Shown here piece after piece: positions 60,383 to 64,000 of a stretch of DNA of 64,000 nucleotides (within the stretch, counting starts at the first letter, position 1; the number at the start of each line of letters is the position of its first letter). Both the position numbers and the translations under genes were made by a program. The notes under the pieces are model-generated. The model was not told where the DNA came from and did not search any database. It saw only the letters and a list, made by a program, of their open reading frames with translations. Origin of the DNA: Plasmopara viticola (lineage: Eukaryota > Oomycota > Peronosporomycetes > Peronosporales > Peronosporaceae); contig MBPM02000074.1 of assembly GCA_001695595.3 (NCBI GenBank), forward strand, positions 352,367-416,366, written 5' to 3'.

Positions 60383-60961
60383 TCATGACAGGAAATAACG
60401 TAAAATATGCAGCTCGTCAGCAGCAAATTCGGTCACTGGTGCCGCAGCAAAAGCGATAGGATCAAGCTCTGAACTCCTCCTGCTGCAGTCCTTGGTGTCC
60501 ATGTCGAGCGCACTGGCGACACTAATCACCACGTGGTTTTCCCATTTGTTCGAGACGCCACTGGCACGTTCATCGGCTTTCGCCTTCTTCTTCGGAGAGA
60601 TCACTCGCTCGTCCGCGCTGCTGTTCGAAGCCACTTCGTCAAGTGACGTAGGAGACGCGACTGAAGCCTCGCTTAGCTTGCGCTTGCATAGTGTCGGACG
60701 CTGTACCACAAGTGGCAAAGTCGTGGGGATGGCGACCGAAGGCGAGCCGGTCGTCGTCGATCTTGTTGCGGGCATGGCTGTGTGTAAAGGTTTAAGGCGG
60801 GTAGTTGTTGTGATGACACTGATGTAAATTGAATTGTGAGCTTGCTGCTGGATCTTGCCCCTGTCGTCATGTTTGAACTTGCGGTGGCTTTTCTGGTCGC
60901 ACGCACCAGACCCTGCTGCGCTTCTGCTCTTTTCTTCAAAGCGACGTTGGACAAATCGCAT
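60383..60961 (-). CDS. Small conserved ORF family, member 3 (192 aa)
   Basis: Longest intact ATG frame in the single-copy part. The first 62 residues (MRFVQRR, then Ser- and Lys-rich, with GACDQKSHRKFKHDDRG) match, with breaks, the sequence upstream of the 10892 member. From MPAT at codon 63 (60775) it aligns with that member for 130 codons: RVISPKKKAKADERASG, KWENHVV, SELDPIAFAAAPV and ADELHILRYFLS at the end. The two genes are well diverged in bases yet keep the same length, start and end. The Lys-rich patch suggests a nuclear protein. No enzyme or DNA-binding domain recognised. Start could be 60961 or 60775. Confidence 0.6.
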   Translation of the reverse strand: MRFVQRRFEEKSRSAAGSGACDQKSHRKFKHDDRGKIQQQAHNSIYISVITTTTRLKPLHTAMPATRSTTTGSPSVAIPTTLPLVVQRPTLCKRKLSEASVASPTSLDEVASNSSADERVISPKKKAKADERASGVSNKWENHVVISVASALDMDTKDCSRRSSELDPIAFAAAPVTEFAADELHILRYFLS

Positions 60962-62409
60962 TTAAACTCATTCGGCAGTAAAAGGGCTTGGTGGCAGGAC
61001 AGCAGGCTGTCGCATCAGGGTGCTGAATTTCCGCCCGAAACGGGATGCTCAAATCAGGTTCGAGTGGCTGGTGAAACGTGGCGCAGATGAGGCGTTTCGG
61101 GTGTTTTTATGCTTCGCGCCTGACTCTCGTCCGCGTCTATTGCTGTGCAAAACCGTTTTGATTGGTTCTCGCCCGTGATTTCATAAACATGTAATGCTAG
61201 CGACACGGCTGGTTATGGTAAGACGAGCGGGTGGAGCTTGCGTTTACGTAGGCATACCCATCGATAAATCCTCATATATCAACATTTCAGTCCTTTTTAT
61301 ATGAGTTGGCTAGGTAGGTACCCATCCCTGCTGGTCAATTAGTCACCTCTGCTTTCGATAAGGTTCATAGATGCCTCTCCTCACGACATAAATATGTTTG
61401 GCACGTTCTGTTGTAACTGTTGTCTAACCGTTTTCAGCAACGCTCCTCGGCTACTTTAGCAGTCTAGCCTTTTCTCTATGGTAGGTGGAGCTCTTATTTG
61501 TGGAGCTTGTCGCCTTATTTTTAACCTCATGGTTCGATACAATTAAAAAACTTATCCATCCTACGAATACAAATTTTAAAGCCAAAATACTTCTGTCGAC
61601 CGATGAGTGTGAGGAGAACGAAGCCTGGTCCTGATTTGTCCACTGCATAAAGTTTCTATTGTGTACCTATTGTAGGACACTAGCTACAAAATCAGAAAGC
61701 TCTTTTATACATGAACGGTACTGTATCGAAGGTCAATGAATCCAAAGATCTATCGCGAATCGAGACGGGACGATGCACCATACGCTACAGTAGGACAAGT
61801 AAGGGGTGTGCCGCGAGTCATCAATATGGAAAAGCCACCCTATCCCAGCCGTGCAACGCACATTAAGATAAGTACGGTCAAACCACCAGTAAAAATCGAG
61901 CTCTTCAACAGTAGGTAATGCACAGACATAGGGTGGAGCAAAGAATTCGTGTTGGCATAAGCATGCTTACCTTTTTGTACTGTAAACTCTATCTATACGT
62001 GCTCGCGGGCGTCACTACAACCAAAGTTGCGGAATACGAGTTACGAGATGCGCGAGCCCAGCACATGATAAATTTCCGTGCAGCTAGCTACCCAGCGGTG
62101 AGGCAACACATATCTGCGAAAAATCACCGGTCACAGATCGGAATACTTTAAAGTATTTTTATAAGGTGCTGCTGCTCCCAATGCGTTCGTTTTAACGCCA
62201 GAGAGGCTGCGATAAAATCATCTGCACATCGAAAGTTGCCTCGGCAAATCATTGCCTCCTGGTCACTACGCTAGTGCAGTACCAGATGCGAACCCAGTCA
62301 AGACGCCGTACGTGTACATGTATCAGTCCTTACTGGATTCACCGTGGCAGGCTGCCACAAGATTTTATTATGTGGATGCTGCTGTGATGTAGTTTATTTG
62401 CTGCCGGTT
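60962..62409. other. No gene recognised
   Basis: 1.4 kb. An ATG frame of 60 codons at 61736-61918 (plus) overlaps by one base with another ATG frame at 61918-62151. Both lack any recognisable motif. Confidence 0.4.
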
Positions 62410-62637
62410 TCATTGATTTAGACGTGTCACTGGTTTGGCTTGAACCTTTTTATATTTTGTGACCAGGTAGATACCTTTTAATCCGTACGTGAAAGTGTTC
62501 TCAACAATTACGTACGGATTTGCGATAGCGCAACCTGTCTGCGTAAAGATTAGAGACGAGAGAAGGTGAGGCAGTAGCAGCAATCTTAGAACCCACGTTT
62601 TTACCTTGTCTAAATTTCTTCTTTTCCATTCGGCCAT
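62410..62637 (-). CDS. Short protein with N-terminal hydrophobic segment (75 aa)
   Basis: An ATG-started minus-strand frame. It has a basic start (MAEWKRRNLDKVK), then the hydrophobic segment WVLRLLLLPHLLSSLIF and TQTGCAIA, resembling a signal peptide or signal anchor with a possible cleavage after CAIA. A short, Tyr-rich mature part follows (NPYVIVENTFTYGLKGIYLV). No RXLR or Cys pattern. It might be a small secreted protein or the first exon of a longer one. An 11 bp inverted repeat lies inside the frame. No homologue recalled. Confidence 0.3.
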   Translation of the reverse strand: MAEWKRRNLDKVKTWVLRLLLLPHLLSSLIFTQTGCAIANPYVIVENTFTYGLKGIYLVTKYKKVQAKPVTRLNQ

Positions 62638-62826
62638 TTGCTATCCTCATTTCATTTGTAAATATTTGTAGATGACGCACCTCGCACCCGTTTCCATACA
62701 GCTGATAATGAACTCACTGGTGCAAAGGAGGTCCACAATGATTTTTGCTTGGGCCGCCTCTATTTGACGAACCCCATCTGGATTTTGTTGAGGACCGACG
62801 TTGTTCTTTTTCGAATTACATAGAAA

Positions 62827-63327
62827 TCATTGATGGTCAAAGCTTTTTAAACTTGAAAAAAATGATCTTGTTAATTTACTGTACACCATCCAGTTTAGAA
62901 TGCACAACGCTATCGCAGTAATGATTCGGCTCGATGGTGTATAAACTAAACCGAACGAATCGTTGACGTAGGAATTATGCTTGATTCCTTCTGTACCAAT
63001 CTGTGTCAAGATGCTCTGCATGTTTTCAACGACCAGCTACACTGTAGATTATCAACCAATTAAGTTTATTGCACATATCTCTGTAAAATAATAACAGTGC
63101 ATTAAGAAAGGGGGTAGAAGTATGACGGGTTTTTTCAGGCGCCCAATGTACCAATAAATTAAGAAGCAGCCCCTCAACGCCATACAATCCACTTTCAAAA
63201 TCATTGATTGGGAATCTTGAACTGCTTGTGTCCAACTCCTTTTGAAATAATTTTGGCGAAGATTCCTTAGAAACCTGCCACAAAGCATAATTAGTAACTC
63301 ACGTCCATCGCTGGATAGCAAACGCAA
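62827..63327 (-). pseudogene. Possible decayed gene on minus strand
   Basis: Frames 63283-63026 (VEGLLLNLLVHWAPEKTRHT) and, one base shifted, 63021-62827 (ATG, MQSILTQIGTEGIKHNSYVN and a later hydrophobic ITAIALCILNWMVY) are adjacent and read like parts of one protein. A stop and frame change separate them. The family is not recognised. The frame at 62637-62410 lies further downstream on the same strand and could belong to it. Confidence 0.22.
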
Positions 63328-64000
63328 CGCGGGAAACTGGCATAAAGATAAGCGGGTGTGGTATCAAGCCACGCGATAGCTACAAGTCCTGTATTGGCCC
63401 TTCTTATCCTCGATTTTGATACGAAGATCAATATTGTAACGCATCGGACCCGCACCTCTTTCCTGCCAATGATGCCACGCTGACGCTGTCGTTGATCGGA
63501 TTAAAAGGCAAGCACATGAATAAGAGCCTAATTCAAGTGATAAAGATTCTTTGATGGTCTTTCCGCCTCGTCCGCGTTGGCAAGGTCAGATTGGTGTTGG
63601 CACAAAAAATTGACGCAATAGCAACGCTTGGAACGAGTATATTATATACGTCGAGACAATCGGGACAATTGTCACAGATGAATTTTTCACTTCGGCTAGC
63701 ATGGTTCATGCAAGCGTGCGATCTATTCAGTTTACCGCACAGCATTTGCGCAATTACCAGAGTCAGTCACTGACTATGTAGTGTTTGTGGCGCCGCTATC
63801 AGAGCTTGACGAATAGCAATCTTATTGCAATGTCTGCAAATGCCATCGGTTTTGTACGAAGTGATGCAGGATTACTCGATCTTTTCTACTGCAGCATTTT
63901 TAAGCAGTGAGACAACATTCGACACCTTACACGTAAATAACCAAAGGGAAAAGCCTTCATTTATTGTCGGCACAACAACATCACCATCACATTACATGAC
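63328..64000. other. No gene recognised
   Basis: Short frames only. A plus-strand LLILDFDTK near 63402 faintly resembles a LINE RT motif A but lacks support on either side. Confidence 0.4.

Noticed and set aside
61736..62151. Two ATG frames overlapping by one base, like a translationally coupled pair
   Set aside because: Eukaryotic context, no recognisable motif in either product and no relative in the window; likely chance.
63395..63440. LLILDFDTK as a second LINE RT motif A
   Set aside because: Too short; neither upstream nor downstream sequence reads as RT in any frame.
1..64000. CRISPR arrays, bacterial operons, Shine-Dalgarno sites
   Set aside because: Effector, retroelement and SINE-like content is eukaryotic; no regular short spaced repeats were seen.

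Overview
This window looks like a gene-poor, repeat-rich stretch of an oomycete genome, probably a Phytophthora or downy-mildew relative (Peronosporales). The main evidence is a set of Crinkler (CRN) effector-type sequences. They carry the LFLAK-type N-terminal motif, the HVLVVVP boundary motif and, in one family, a P-loop NTPase followed by a C-terminal region that I compare with CRN nuclease-like domains. Degenerate Ty3/Gypsy and LINE pieces and a SINE-like element fit the same picture. I found no rRNA or tRNA gene, and no gene that is clearly intact and of familiar length.

Layout. 1-4742 is single-copy and holds a LINE reverse-transcriptase relic and a hairpin. 4743 to about 23045 (copy A) and 25452 to about 43934 (copy B) are two copies, in the same orientation, of one roughly 18.4 kb block. 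They are separated by 2.4 kb of unique sequence and a run of exactly ten Ns. The first 7 kb of the copies are almost identical; the right-hand CRN end differs by several percent and has large indels. Each copy contains, left to right, a Gypsy gag relic, a small conserved reading frame, a SINE-like insertion, two tail-to-tail CRN N-terminal relics (CRN-a on +, CRN-b on -), an unrecognised decayed gene on +, and a longer CRN on - (CRN-c). CRN-c is flanked by inverted repeats, and the two copies stop resembling each other in the right-hand repeat.

44300-64000 is single-copy. It has a near-perfect 92 bp palindrome, a decayed Ty3/Gypsy RT/RNase H region, a 47 bp tandem repeat, a second SINE-like copy with its own target-site duplication, another long hairpin, a third and best-preserved member of the small conserved ORF family (60383-60961, minus), and a possible short secreted or membrane-anchored protein (62410-62637, minus).

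How it fits together. This is an effector and transposon graveyard. Every CRN copy carries frameshifts or stops. Some are shared by both copies, so they predate the duplication or allele split; others are private. The chief uncertainty is whether the 18 kb duplication is a true tandem duplication or two haplotypes placed side by side during scaffolding. The ten-N join, the homopolymer-length differences and the uneven divergence leave both open. Positions of decayed features are read by eye and may be off by tens of bases.
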